DNA from: Gliomastix tumulicola | Taxonomy: Eukaryota; Ascomycota; Sordariomycetes; Hypocreales; Bionectriaceae | Direction: 5' to 3' | DNA length: 64,000 nt | Assembly: GCA_001599755.1 (NCBI GenBank) | Contig: BCHX01000003.1 | Location: forward strand, 3,755,289 to 3,819,288 | Part shown: piece after piece, positions 34,724 to 46,615 of the stretch | Layout: every line of letters starts with the position of its first letter | Position numbering within the stretch: the stretch's first letter is position 1 | Position numbers and translations under genes: made by a program | The notes under the pieces: model-generated | Seen by the model: only the letters and a program-made list of their open reading frames with translations | What the model was told of the DNA's origin: nothing | Database searches by the model: none

Positions 34724-35912
34724 GTCGGCCAAGGTCAACGGAGACCCAGTCAGCAGCGCCGGTTCTTTGTATTGACGATACCTGCGACCTTTGATCTCTC
34801 GAGCCGCGTCTGGCAGAGACAAAGTTGCGCACGGCCCCAAGACAAGACATGCAATGTGTGACACAAGACATGATAGATAGACACACTCGCACCACCACTT
34901 GCAGGTGTTCTCGGTCTTTTTTCTTTTTCTGTTCGGGTTTTTTCTTGTTAGAGTTTGGGTCTTGCCTATGACCGAAGTGCGTTTGTTCTAGAAATTAAGT
35001 AAGGCGTCTTGGTGCCGGGGAAATACTAGGATGGATCCGGAATCGGGGGGGAGTTAGGTTTGGTTTGTATCATATGACTTTAGCACTCGGCAGGTGTATA
35101 CAGGCATTGCCCCCTTTTTTCCCCTAAGAGGCCGGCATGGAAGCCGAGTGGAATACAAATACTTTTGCATCTTGACTTGCGTCCCGACAGTTGTCTTCAG
35201 TGTTGTAATGCTCGCCTATTAGACACGACCTACCTCAGAAAGGACGGTGGTAATATTTGGGACCTTCGATATGCGGGCCTCGTGGCCTCGTGGCATCGGA
35301 ACGTCCACGGGTGCAAGCACACAAACATCTTCAAGACACAGCTACGCAAATCACACTCATTCAGCATGACGACAGAATCCAGTAAACCCATGTCATTGAT
35401 CCCTGCTAACAATCAATATCTAACCCGCTCTACCAAGATGGGCAAAGAGGACAGGCCGCCGGCTGTCCGCAAAAACTCCCCCTCAGCACATATCCTCTTC
35501 GCTCGCAGTCTCCCCCCCCCCCCCCCCTCCGCGCAACAGTAGCGAGTCTCGAGGTCGAAAGAAGAGAAGGAGAGGGAAAGGTAGGCCCGCCCATCTGAAG
35601 AGAAAGAGAGAAGGGGAGGAAATCGACCGAGGCCGAGTCCCTGTGTGTAATGTCTATGAATCGAGACGAAGTTCCAGCTAATACGCCCCGAGTCTACCAA
35701 CCCTCCGCGTGGGACCACAAAGTTACAAAGTTAAGTACATTATCCGCCGAACGCCGCAACGGAAGGGAAAACGAAAAGAAAAAAAACCGGATGGGTGGGA
35801 AGGGGTTGTATTGCGCTTCTGACGTGTCTAAAACGCGGCCAGGTGAGGTCGGGGAGTGAACCATCACCACTGGACTGCTGTGGTCAATCAAAAGCGGCAA
35901 GCCTCTCAACAC
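34724..35912. other. Intergenic, tail to tail between EXO1 and the RBR ligase
   Basis: 1.2 kb containing both 3' ends and a C-run of about 16 (35512-35527). No gene or RNA was seen. Confidence 0.5.
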
Positions 35913-37621
35913 TTAGGGGCGCTTGGGCGCACTGAGGACATCATCGTTGAACGTCCAGTTCCCTAGTCATGTAAGGTTAGCCTATGCATGCCTTCGGTTA
36001 TAGATGAGGGACCGGACGTACCAATTGCGAGGTTGTTCGCGGTGTCGTCGAGGAGGATCACACGTCGCTTGTTACAGTATGCCGTCTTGTCGACAATCTC
36101 AATCCGGAGATTCTGGTCCGCAAGGTCGGCAATGGGCTTCTCGAACATCTCCGACAGATTCTCCACGGCCATCTCCAGGTCCTTCTGGTTGTCCTCAAAC
36201 ATCTCGGTGAAGTTGTTTCTCTTAAGATAGAACGCGAAGGCGTACGTCCACTTGAGAGTCTGACGACAGGTCTGGAGGGCCTGGGAAGCCGAGTTGAGGT
36301 ACTGGACCTCGATCCAAGACATGCCCGAGGCACTCTGAAGGCCAGTCATCTTCTTCTCCGTCTTGAGGGCAATGTCCTTGTCCAGCTTCGCGGACTGCTC
36401 GTGGTTGGCATATCGGTTGTAGTAGTGCAGGTACCGCTCTAGGGAAGTGCGGGACTTGGCCTGCGCGTCTCGGGCATCCGAGCCACTCTTCTCTTCGAAC
36501 CTGTTGCAGTTGTACCAACTGGTTCCGTGCTCTGACCACAGGCCCATGCACATCCAGCAGAATTCGTACTTGCATTTTCGGCAAGTCATGTGGTTGCAAC
36601 CGCCGTTCTTCTCGATGGTGGACTGGCAGCGGGGGCACTCCTTGGTGTTAGCTGATATCCAGTTGGCAGTTTCGCTGTCATCGGCACATTTCTTCAGCCA
36701 CTTCTTGACCAGCTCGCACGGGGCAGGCTGGTGGTCAGGGTTGGGGCATCCGAAGCAGAAGCGGAAGCCGCAGCTGCACTCGACCGAGGGGACAATCCTG
36801 TTCAACTCGTTCTTCTTGACTCGGCACTCCACGGCATTGGGACAGTCTGGAGCCGGGCACCACTTGAAGATGTCCTTGTCTTCGACATAGGTCCTATTAA
36901 GGAGTTGCTGGTATCGACCGACAAGATCGGCAGTCACCAGGATGTCAAGGGATTTAGAGTCCATGATACGGCCACAGCCATCGGAGGGGCATTGGATCCT
37001 AGCTGCCTCCCCTTCCTCCTGGATCTTCTGCTTCAGATACTGCCTGTAGCAGTCGACGCAGTAGCGATGGCCGCACTTCATGGCGAACGACTGGGTGGAT
37101 TCGTCATCCTCGCAGCAGATATCACAGATGAATCCCGGGACGACTTCGAGCTTGGCAGCCCGCGAGGACGAGTTGCCCAGCCCGGCAGCCTCAAGCACCA
37201 GCTCAGGGCGCTCCATATAGTCCTCCAGCAGGCGCTCCTTGTTCCATCGGAAGTGGCGAAGCAGAATAGCGGCGTCCTCCTTCGTCATGTCGAGAATCAT
37301 GTTGACTTCGTCGATCATTGCGTCTTGCTGATGTTGGATGTCGACGGGTTCGTAAACCTTGAAGGAAACGACGTGTGCCTGCTTCTTCTTCGTCTCGATG
37401 TCCTTTCCTCCCAATCCGAAGTCGGGATCGGGCTGGTCATACTCCTCGTCATCGAAATCTGCACCTCGTTAGCTCGGGAATGCTTCCATCAAAAGGGCAC
37501 GGGAGACCCTGTGCGAGGAGTTTGTAGACGTACCATCAGCTGCGGACAGAGCATCGCCGCTGTCGTCCAGCAACTCGTCCCCGCTAGAGTTGGGGGAGAA
37601 GAAATCGTCCTCGGAATCCAT
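35913..37621 (-). CDS. Ariadne-type RBR E3 ubiquitin ligase
   Basis: RING-between-RING ligase that takes ubiquitin from an E2 (UbcH7 type) onto a catalytic cysteine and then onto substrate. Exons 37534-37621, 36022-37458 and 35913-35962 give 524 residues. Order: acidic N-terminus (MDSEDDFFSPNSSGDELLDD), UBA-like region (about 70-110), RING1 (CDICCEDDES...CGHRYCVDCY), IBR (CPAPDCPNAVEC...CSCGFRFCFGC), RING2 (CPRCQSTIEKNGGCNHMTC) with the likely catalytic Cys317 in GGCNHM, and the Ariadne helical domain. The true C-terminus is encoded by the last 50-nt exon and reads NWTFNDDVLSAPKRP; without that splice the frame runs into an unrelated tail. The frame upstream of 37621 has no ATG. It is an HHARI/ARI1 orthologue by architecture. 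Confidence 0.94.
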
Positions 37622-39404
37622 GCCGACGCTTGCCGTAGTCGTGACGGGAGTGGGAGGCGCGGCGGGAACGACGATGGCCGCTGAGGCGATAACCTTCTTG
37701 TTTGGAAGTTCTTCCTTGTTTGCGGAGGTTATCTTCGCCTCAGCAGCCGTTCGCTTCCTCGTCGTGGGAGGAATGGTGGCGGTTAGGGTAGGAGACGTGA
37801 CCAAACGCCGTAAGCACGAGTCCAGGTCAACGACGACGATGATGGGGATCGCTGCACAGGCAGGTGTGCGTCGAGTATAGTCGAGTATATGGCACGGAAG
37901 AACGTGTCTTTCGGTTGGGCGGGAGAGGCTGATGATGATCAGGCCTGATGGGAGGCTGGTCGTGATCGAGTCGGGGTCGGGGAGTGTTGGGTTCGAAATC
38001 GCGGAGGGACCACGAAGCGGAATCGAGAATACCTAGAGGGTGGGTGCGGAGGAAAGAGGTATATAGACGTGCTGGCTCCGAAGGATGGAACCGTGATGGG
38101 AAGAGATGAACGACTCGGGGACAGACTATGAGGCAGCAAGTACAGGCACCAGGCAGGACAGCCTTGAACAGGTTCGGTTCGGCAAGGTCCCTAAGGGAAG
38201 AACATGACCGACGGCCCACTGACGGACCGCCCAGACGCAACTAAGCCAAGTGACTGGGTGGGGAGGAGCAGAGGCAGAAGAGTGGGTGAGGCCTGAGAAC
38301 TGGGCAAACGACTCCTCGACTTCAGTTGGGCTCACGTTTGGTAACAGGAAAGCGGCTGACTGCTGCCTTTCCATGGCCTTCCAGTTCCGCTCTTGGCTGC
38401 TCGAGAAATAGCAGTCGCGACCGCCGCATGACCCACCTTTTCTCAGGAGGGGTGTTCCACATGAGGACTAGCAGAGTCCTCGTCAGAGGGTGTCAGAAAG
38501 CATCAGGACAGCCAGCACCTTGACTCGATGTGCATTAACAATCAAGCACCCGGGTTGGCCGGCTCGCTGCTAGATAATTCCAGTAGAGTGACAAAGAGAC
38601 TGTAATTTCGAGCATGGAGTTACGCGATGTTCATCAACTATTCCATTATTCGTGGTTGCTTGGGATATCACTGACGGGCGGCAGCGCTTGTTGCCTGTTA
38701 ACGACGCCCACGGTATCCTCCGAAACGGAGCCTCTTGAACGGAGCTTGAACGGAGGTACCTGGGGATGACCTCTTCAGAGCAGCTTAACTGCACCTTCAG
38801 GCATGTATATTCCAAGTACTAGTACCTTAGTGTTCACGACTGGGCCAGTGGCAAGGACCGGCCTCACATGGGCAGGCGGACGCCAACGTAACAGAAATGC
38901 GTCAGTTGGTCTGTTTCAAATCACCAGCAGCCAGGAATACGCCACTGCCACCTTCGATATGCCGCGGCCGGATATATAGCGAATGTGTGCAGTGTCAGTC
39001 TGTGAGGTTTGGTGGGAACTGGTTGTGGCGCTTCGAGGTGGTCAACGCCCGCACGACCTGCAGGAGTTACTACAGAAGGTGGCATTGTCTCGTCATGACG
39101 TTGAAGACGCCCCCGACTCTCAAGTTGCCAATGTTTACGACCTCGCCTGTCCCGCTGCCACACTCCTAGATCTACTCACCAATCTCCCAATCACCGCCGT
39201 ACCGCGAGGTGCCAATCGTAGTCTTGGGCTCCCTCCGTAAGAGTAAACCCTATCACGTACGTATATTGGCCAAATTACACTCAGGGGGGTCTCGACACAC
39301 TTTGAGTGGTTTGGCTGCGGAGTGGCTGTCTATATAGACCATATACATTGTAACCGCCAGTAGCTAAGTAAGTAAGTACTAGTAGGCAGGCATCTACCCC
39401 AGAC
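37622..39404. other. Intergenic between the peroxiredoxin and the RBR ligase
   Basis: 1.8 kb with the RBR ligase promoter and the 3' end of the peroxiredoxin gene. It contains AGGTACCT (38754-38761), TACTAGTA twice (38817-38824, 39377-39384) and AAGTA repeats around 39366-39380. No gene is supported; the open frames near 38900-39240 are short and featureless. Confidence 0.45.
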
Positions 39405-40220
39405 TTAATCCAGTACCTGCTCGGCAGACGAGACTATTGTATCGTTAGAACCGGATTTGATATAGGTTGGTTCTCTCTGTTTCGGTATAAACTCACCCTT
39501 GTATCCTGTGCCATCGGGCTCGACGTGAGCAGCGGCGACTTTGCCGTCCACCACCTTGAGCGCATATCGCTTGCTTCGGGCTCCGCCGAAGATGGCAGTG
39601 CCATCAAAGTCAAGCTCGAGAGCCTTGGTGAAAGCACCGGAGGGGTCGCCAAGGAAGCGGATCTATAAATCGGCATCGATATCAGCTCGGGCCTAGGTGT
39701 GTATAGCTTCTGGGAAGCTCGGGTTCGTAACAGTAGTAGCACTTACACCAGACTGCTTCGCCGGGTCGAGCTGGTCGCCCCATGCCTTCATACTGCGATG
39801 TGTCAGCGAGTTGATCAAGCTCGTGTAGTGGCCCGTCCTCCCCCTCCGCGAAACCCCCCCCCCCTAGAAGCCTGTGTGCAGAGTATATTTTCGCCCGGCT
39901 ACTCACACAAAAACATCGTTGACGGAGACGACAAAGACCTTGCCAGCGTCCTTGAGCTTGGGCGAGTTGATGTACGAGGGAACGTGGGTGCTGGAGCAGG
40001 TTCCCGAGAAGGCAGCCGGAACACCGACGATGTATCCGTTGGCCGTCTTGAACTCCTCAGCCAGATTGACCTTGGTGCCGGGGGTATCCTCGTGCAGCAC
40101 CTCGAGGTCGGGAATCTCGTCGCCGACCTTGACGAGGGCCCTCGGGGTAGAGTGGAAGCTGCGGGCGAAGGCCGGGCGGGCCAGGGGGGCAACGCGGCGG
40201 AACGAGGTTCGGAGAGCCAT
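39405..40220 (-). CDS. Mitochondrial peroxiredoxin, Prx5/AHP1 class, single cysteine
   Basis: Thiol peroxidase reducing H2O2 and organic peroxides. Four exons (39907-40220, 39747-39792, 39497-39662, 39405-39433) give 184 residues. The first 30 residues (MALRTSFRRVAPLARPAFAR, then SFHSTPRALV) are an Arg/Ser/Ala-rich, acid-free presequence typical of mitochondrial import. The peroxidatic Cys75 sits in PAAFSGTCSSTHVPSYI, where family members usually have PGAFTPTC. It is the only cysteine in the whole protein, so no intramolecular resolving cysteine exists and reduction must come from another thiol such as glutathione or glutaredoxin. NDVFVMKAWGDQL and the C-terminal KVSSAEQVLD are family hallmarks. 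The tiny 46- and 29-nt exons are fixed by those motifs. Confidence 0.94.
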
Positions 40221-42680
40221 TGTTCGGTCTTTGTATGGCGAGGGGTTCTTCGTGCGAGTCAATTGACCTTTGTTCTCGTCGGAGCTGAGCTGTTTGAAGG
40301 TGGGTAGATGGGAAGTTGGGAGCTCCCTCAGCTCCTTGTGGGGTGTGAACCGCTTTCCATCGGGGTCACGTCACCGAAGGAACCCCTGACACAATGGACA
40401 GGTCTACCCTGGAGCATTTCAACAGCCAGCACCAGATATCTCGGAGAGATGAAGTTTGGGCATAGGGGAGACTTGCTTCGGACTGTGGGAGATGCCTCGA
40501 AGCTATTCAAATCACAGTAAAATTCTATTCTTAGCATTTGTCCTCATGTCGTCCCCGTCTTGGAAGTTTGACACTTGAAAAGGGACCCGATAAGATTCCG
40601 GGTTTCCTCATACCTTAGCTGCCCACCTTACACTGGCAGTTTCCGAACAAGAGACTATTCGTGTGAGGCGTCAAACACGCAATAGCGATCAATGTTCGGC
40701 TCAATATTAGGCATAATCAATAGTTCAGTTCAGCTCAATGTCTCACGGAGTAGCCGTATTCGCTGTTCCACGATGATACGTGGGATGTCGCCTGTGGCCA
40801 GCACCATGTCTCATACCATGCTCCTTGATCATCGATGATCGAAACATTGTGATGCACTGGGTGCTGTCCAGCTCCCAGACAAGCCCGTGTTGGCCAAGAC
40901 CTTTTGCCTACCTTGAGTGGGTAGCATCCAATGGCATGTAATCGGACGTTATTATGTGACCCAGATCCTTCGTGATATGTAACAACGCGCATTTACACTG
41001 CCATCGGGAGTTTCGAGGTGGCCAAGCAGTGGCAACCGGCCGAATCCCGGTGTCTCGATGAACCAGGTGCTGGCGCTTATCCAGAGTTCCCCGCAGCAAT
41101 CACATTCCAGCACACGGGAGCGAATTTCAAGGGTCTTTCGAGTGCAGATAGACACATGTATAAGCTCGGACATTTGTTTCCAGAGGCACCCTCCTCGCGG
41201 CCGGAGTCACAATTGAGCAGCCCGCCAGCGAGCACGTGTGGACGGGGTCCCTCTCTTACTCAAAGAGGCACGGAGTCGGAGGGTCAGAAACGATGATGGG
41301 TGTGCGGAGCTTTTTCAGTCGTTGACCACCCTCAGAACGAGAACAACCGCCCGCAACCCCACCCTCCTGCACTCGCCTACCTGGCCTAGCCCGCTCTTTA
41401 TCGTATGGTACATGGAGTGTACCTTACAGGCATTGCGAAGGACATGGGGCAGCGAGGGCACAGTTCCGGTGGCGTTTAGGTGCAGACGTCACTTCGGGCG
41501 TGACCCCTAGTCGATTGTTATCGTGGGGAGCGGGCAGCGGGCAGCGGGCGGTAGGAAGTATGTGCGATACGGAACGAACTGGCTGTTGCTGCGAGTCAAA
41601 CATTCTCCTTCCGTTGAGGCGGCAGGACGACCTCCCGATGTCGTGCAATCTTCTTCTTGGTCATCAGCTCGGGCGACGGCGTTGCTTCTGACGATCCGAC
41701 TACCTATTAGGCGTTCACCAATCTCGTTAGCAATGTTCGTGTCACCAAAGCCGGCTCTCGTCTTAGTCAAGGCATTTGGCAGCCAGTCGCACCGTCACCG
41801 GCAATTGTGACGGAGGGAGAGGGTGGCGAAATCTCCGAGCTGACCACGCGGAAGTGGGAGGAACTGCGGAATGGAATGGCCTTCATGTCGCTCTGAGTGA
41901 TACCTCATAGGTAATCTCGCCGTGTCTTAGCAGGTCCTGTTGGTAAGCTAAAGGGGCTTAATTAACGAAGTCTTTGCTAGTGCTCGGGATCATTCTCGTG
42001 AGGCGCGTGAAGGGGCCTGATTATTCCCACATTTCGAAGCCTTTTGGCTCAGTTCTTTTCGACTAGCCAATGCCCGCCGCCGTTGCAGCTAGAGTTATTT
42101 TTTTTTTTTAATAATAATGGAAGCCCCTGGCACAAGCTGAACTCTGTCTCTGCTCTTTGCTTCTGTGCTCGTCCGTGATAGACGTGGCGCATCGTGAATA
42201 GGGCGTAGGCCTTCTGTGGCGCTGTGTCTAGCGACGCCGCTTGTCGCAAAACGGTCATGAGCGTCCGGCAGGGCGGGCGAGGGCAGTCGCAGTCGTGCTC
42301 TCGGGCGATGTCCAGTGCTATTTGTACGCGAAACACTGTCCAAGACAAATGGTCAGCCAAGCCACCCCCCCTGAATGGACGGTCTTGGCTTGTGGGTGAC
42401 CACGACTGACCAATTGATGTAGCAATTGGTATGGGCCATGGCACGGCATTGGGGAGTTGGTGCGAGCCCTCCAGAAGCACTAGCGCGTCCTCGTACCTGA
42501 GCGACCCTCTGTCTCAGCCTTTGCCCTATTGCTAGCTCTGGAGTCAGGTCTGGACGTGGTCTTGGACGCTTGATTGGGCTCGTGCCTGTGACGCGGCTGC
42601 AAGGGAGATTGTGACTAGCAGGCGATGTGTGAGAAGAGGCAGGACCGGGGCTGGGAGGCTGCACCGTCATTGGATCATGG

Positions 42681-42723
42681 GTTACCCTATTATGGATTAC
42701 CCTATTATGGGTGCCCTATTATG
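42681..42723. repeat. Three-copy 14-15-bp tandem repeat
   Basis: Units at 42681-42694, 42695-42709 and 42710-42723 share the core CCCTATTAT and begin GG. Divergence is confined to two or three bases per unit. Confidence 0.8.
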
Positions 42724-42790
42724 GATGTGTCTTAATGGCGGTGATATTGATAACAGGCGATATGCTCGAAAAAAGAAAGCGCCCCTCCAT

Positions 42791-42826
42791 TGCACCTGCA
42801 CCTGCACACCTGCACCTGCTCCTGCA
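42791..42826. repeat. CACCTG imperfect tandem array
   Basis: Four CACCTG words and one CTCCTG word lie within 36 bp, upstream of RasGAP. A similar CACCTGCA-rich patch lies upstream of the Zn2Cys6 gene (about 14218-14275). CACCTG is also an E-box core, but no binding is implied. Confidence 0.7.
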
Positions 42827-44039
42827 GTTGCTGGTGGGTCGTGAGCGTCAGGTCCCTCTCCCCCTGGACCTTCCCAACTTCCCCCCCTTCCCCCCTGCCA
42901 CTCTCCGTGTCTCCCCCTGTCTCTCCTTGGGTTGTACCTTCCATGTTACTCCATTGTCTCTTTCCTTGCTGCACCTCCAAGGCTCGAGAGCTCAGGTACG
43001 GATCCCGTACCTTCCAAGTCGACGAGAGAATTTCCAGTCGCTCCCTGGACGTCCTGCTGGCTGCAGGCTCGTTCATGTTTACAAGTGCCGCGTCCTCTGA
43101 ATTTCTCACGAGACACACACAGACGCTCCTACCACCTCCTGCACATCAGCCGATCCCGCTCGCATCCCAAGTCGCCTTATTGCCTCTTAAGCCATTTAAG
43201 CCATGGCAGGGTGGTCTTTGCACGACTAGCGACTAGTATCTGTGCACTGTGCGCGCGCCAGGAAATCTGATATTATTACCTAGTCCCTGCTCGCACATCC
43301 TGTCTCTTCCCTTCTTCTCCCCTCCCTCTCCCCATTCCCAGTCCAATCCTGGGATGCCAGATTTCATCCCGTCCGTCTCCTCCGCTGTCTTTCCCGACCG
43401 CATCTCTTTTCGAGTGTCCCGCTGTCGTTGTCGGTCATAGCGTGTCGCTTCATTTTCTCTTCACTCGACGCTCTTCGGAATTTGTCTTTGTGCGACGGCG
43501 AAGCGAGCACCATCCATATACCCTCTGTTGTTGATTTCAGCCTTGTGCGGTGTACTCCTCTGTTCTCTCTCTACCTGTTCACCTGTTCCTGCGCGTCACC
43601 TCAAAGGCGATTTCGAGCGACCTTTCTCTGTTCTTCCCCTGTAACGATTGCGACTCTGGGAAACGTATCACCGCCTACCCCCCAGTTTTCCGTTACGCGA
43701 ACTCACCGAGCCAACATTGGTACTGCCTACCCTCTAATCGACCTCGGGACGCTGCTACGGCCTCTCGTCAATCACGACAACGATACCCGACCAAGGAGTA
43801 CAGGGCGCGTGGGACGGCACTACTGGTTTTCATTGCCGAGATTGACTGGGCAACCACTCACCACCATCACACACGACCACGACGACTTCCTCTGCTCTTT
43901 CGACGCCGATCCTCGGCTGGTCTGAGTAGCGCAGTCTTTTGCCTTGAGCGTTGAAGAAACCAGCTTTTGAGGCTCTGGAGCCTTCCAGAGCCTGTTCTCC
44001 AGATCGACCTGCCACCTGTGTGTGTGTGTGCACTCTACA

Positions 44040-46615
44040 ATGTCGGTCAAGCTGCAGCCTTCCAGGGCTTCCACAGCATCGTCATCGTCGGGAAATCCCC
44101 TGACACGACAGAACACCATGTCTTCCCAAGATGGCTCGCGCTCGGCGCGCCAATCGAAGCGATACTCGATGTCGGCCCTCTACATGTCCATGTCGGCCAA
44201 CGAGGGGGACCTGCAAATTGAAGATGACCTGGCTAGAGGTAATTTGACACCACCAACGTGATGCTGCGTGTCTATCCGGTATGCTGACTCTTGAACAGCC
44301 CAGAAGATTCTCCGAGAACTCAAGTCCAAAATCTCGTCACAGTCTAAGAAGAACTTCGTGCTCGAGAAGGACGTGCGATATCTCGACTCGCGAATCGCGC
44401 TGCTGATTCAAAACCGCATGGCACTGGAAGAGGTAAGCGGAGGACGAGGACAAGCATTGACGAAGCTCAGCGTCGCTGACAATGAAATAGCAAAACGAAG
44501 TCGCAAGCCACCTCGAGGACGCTACCGATATGCAGGAAGGGTTCTTCCCCAACGACGACAAGACCCAGAAGTACGGCAATTTGATGTTCCTGCTGCAGTC
44601 CGAGCCACGACACATCGCCCACCTGTGCAGACTTGTCTCCATGTCCGAGATAGACTCTCTTCTGCAGACGGTCATGTTCACAATCTATGGAAACCAGTAC
44701 GAGAGCCGAGAAGAGCATCTCCTGCTTACCATGTTTCAAGTAAGTCCCAAGTATGTGAAGCTATGTTGCAGTTCTCGAACTGACTCTCTCGAAGTCCGTC
44801 CTCACGCACCAGTTCGAACACACGTCCGACTACTCCTCGCTTCTCCGCGCCAACACACCCGTTTCTCGAATGATGACGACGTACACTCGAAGAGGACCCG
44901 GTCAGAGTTTCCTCAAGTCTGTTCTCGCGGAGCAGATTGACGGCCTCATTCAGCTGAAGGACCTCGACCTCGAAATCAACCCGCTGAAAGTGTACGAGCG
45001 AATGGTCGAACAGATCGAAGAAGACACAGGACAGGCCCCTCCCAACCTCCCCAAGGGAATTACGGCAGAGCAAGCCGCTGAGAACGACCAGGTCCAAGCT
45101 ATAATCGAGCCACGACTGTCGATGCTGACGGACATCGCCAACAACTTCCTGAACACGATCATCGATGGTCTTGAGGAGGCGCCCTACGGTATCCGATGGA
45201 TCTGCAAGCAGATTCGAAGCTTGACAAAGCGCAAATACCCTGACGCTAACGACCAGGTCATTTGCACTCTGATTGGAGGCTTCTTCTTCCTGCGATTCAT
45301 CAACCCTGCTATCGTCACCCCGAAGTCGTACATGCTTATCGACGGTACACCTGCAGAGAAGCCCCGACGGACACTGACCTACATCGCCAAGATGATCCAA
45401 AACTTGGCCAACAAGCCTTCGTATGCTAAAGAGCCGTACATGGCGAGGCTCCAGCCTTTCGTCCAGTCGAACAAGGACCGCATCAACAGGTTCATGCTTG
45501 ATCTCTGCGAGGTTCAGGACTTTTACGAGAGCCTCGAGATGGACAACTACGTGGCCCTGTCGAAGAAGGACCTCGAGTTGGACATCACCTTGAACGAAAT
45601 CTATGCCATGCATTCTCTCATCGAGAAGCACCACAACGAGCTTTGCAAGGACGAGAACTCCCATCTTGCTATCATCGTGTCGGACCTGGGCCAGGCTCCG
45701 GCACAAGTCCCCCGCAAAGAGAACAGGGTCATCAACCTGCCTCTTTACAGCCGATGGGAGACGGACATTGACGGACTGACTGCGGCTCTCGACATCACTC
45801 AAGAGGAGGTCTTCTTCATGGAGGCCAAGACCATCTTCGTCCAGATCATGCGGTCTGTTCCTGCCACAAGTCCAGTTGCCAGAAGGCCTCTGAGACTCGA
45901 GCGCATCGCTGACGCTGCTGCGACAAGCCGCAACGATGCTGTCATGGTTCGTAAGGGTATCCGTGCCATGGAGCTGCTTTCTCAGCTGCAAGAACTGGGC
46001 GTGATCGATAAGAGTGATCAGTTCGGCCTTCTGAGAGATGAAGTCGAGCAGGAGCTTCATCACCTTGGATCCCTGAAAGACGGTGTCCTGGCTGAAACCC
46101 AGAAGCTCAACGAGGTGTACAAGACCATCCGCGACCACAACACGTACCTTGTTGGACAGTTGGAGACGTACAAGAGCTACCTCCACAATGTCCGATCCCA
46201 GAGCGAGGGCACGAAGCGGAAGCAGCAAAAGCAGCAGGTCTTGGGACCTTACAAGTTCACCCACCAGCAGCTCGAGAAGGAGGGAGTCATCCAGAAGAGC
46301 AATGTGCCCGACAATAGGCGGGCCAACATCTACTTCAATTTCACCAGCCCCCTGCCTGGTACTTTCGTCATCTCTCTGCATTACAAAGGTCGGTACTGTA
46401 CTAGTAGACGTCTGCCCCGCTCACCCGTCGGCGAGTACTAACATTGGAAACTAGGTCGTAACCGAGGCCTCCTGGAGCTCGACCTCAAACTCGATGACTT
46501 GCTCGAGATGCAGAAGGACGGCCAAGATGACCTCGACCTGGAATACGTCCAGTTCAACGTCACCAAAGTTCTTGCCCTGCTCAACAAGCGTTTTGCTAGA
46601 AAGAAGGGATGGTAG
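44040..46615 (+). CDS. Ras GTPase-activating protein (fungal Gap1/IQGAP-like RasGAP)
   Basis: Turns off Ras by stimulating GTP hydrolysis; in fungi this controls growth, mating and morphogenesis. Five exons (44040-44238, 44299-44432, 44491-44739, 44795-46388, 46455-46615) give 778 residues, close to fission yeast Gap1. Order: Ser-rich N-tail, short coiled segment (about 70-110), RasGAP domain (about 190-400), linker, and RasGAP C-terminal domain (about 560-760). The arginine finger is Arg212 in LLRANTPVSRM (codon 44846-44848). True IQGAPs lack this Arg, so activity is expected. The signature FFFLRFINPAIVTPKSYM lies near residue 352. The protein ends LLNKRFARKKGW. Intron 4 (46389-46454) carries a TACTAGTA palindrome. 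The start is the first ATG of the frame after a GT-repeat leader. Confidence 0.95.

Larger units (their letters stand above)
40221..44039. promoter_or_regulatory. Divergent 3.8-kb interval between the peroxiredoxin and RasGAP
   Basis: No gene is supported. The right third (about 42860-43700) is strongly CT-rich and probably forms the promoter and a long leader of the RasGAP gene. It also contains two short tandem arrays (42681-42723 and 42791-42826). Open frames around 41000-41800 and 42050-42480 are mutually overlapping and featureless. Confidence 0.45.

Noticed and set aside
37622..37804. N-terminal extension of the RBR ligase
   Set aside because: The frame is open but contains no ATG before 37621, and the MDSEDD start matches ariadne proteins.
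44726..46381. 551-codon open frame antisense to the RasGAP gene
   Set aside because: Same codon-bias effect opposite a confidently identified coding exon.
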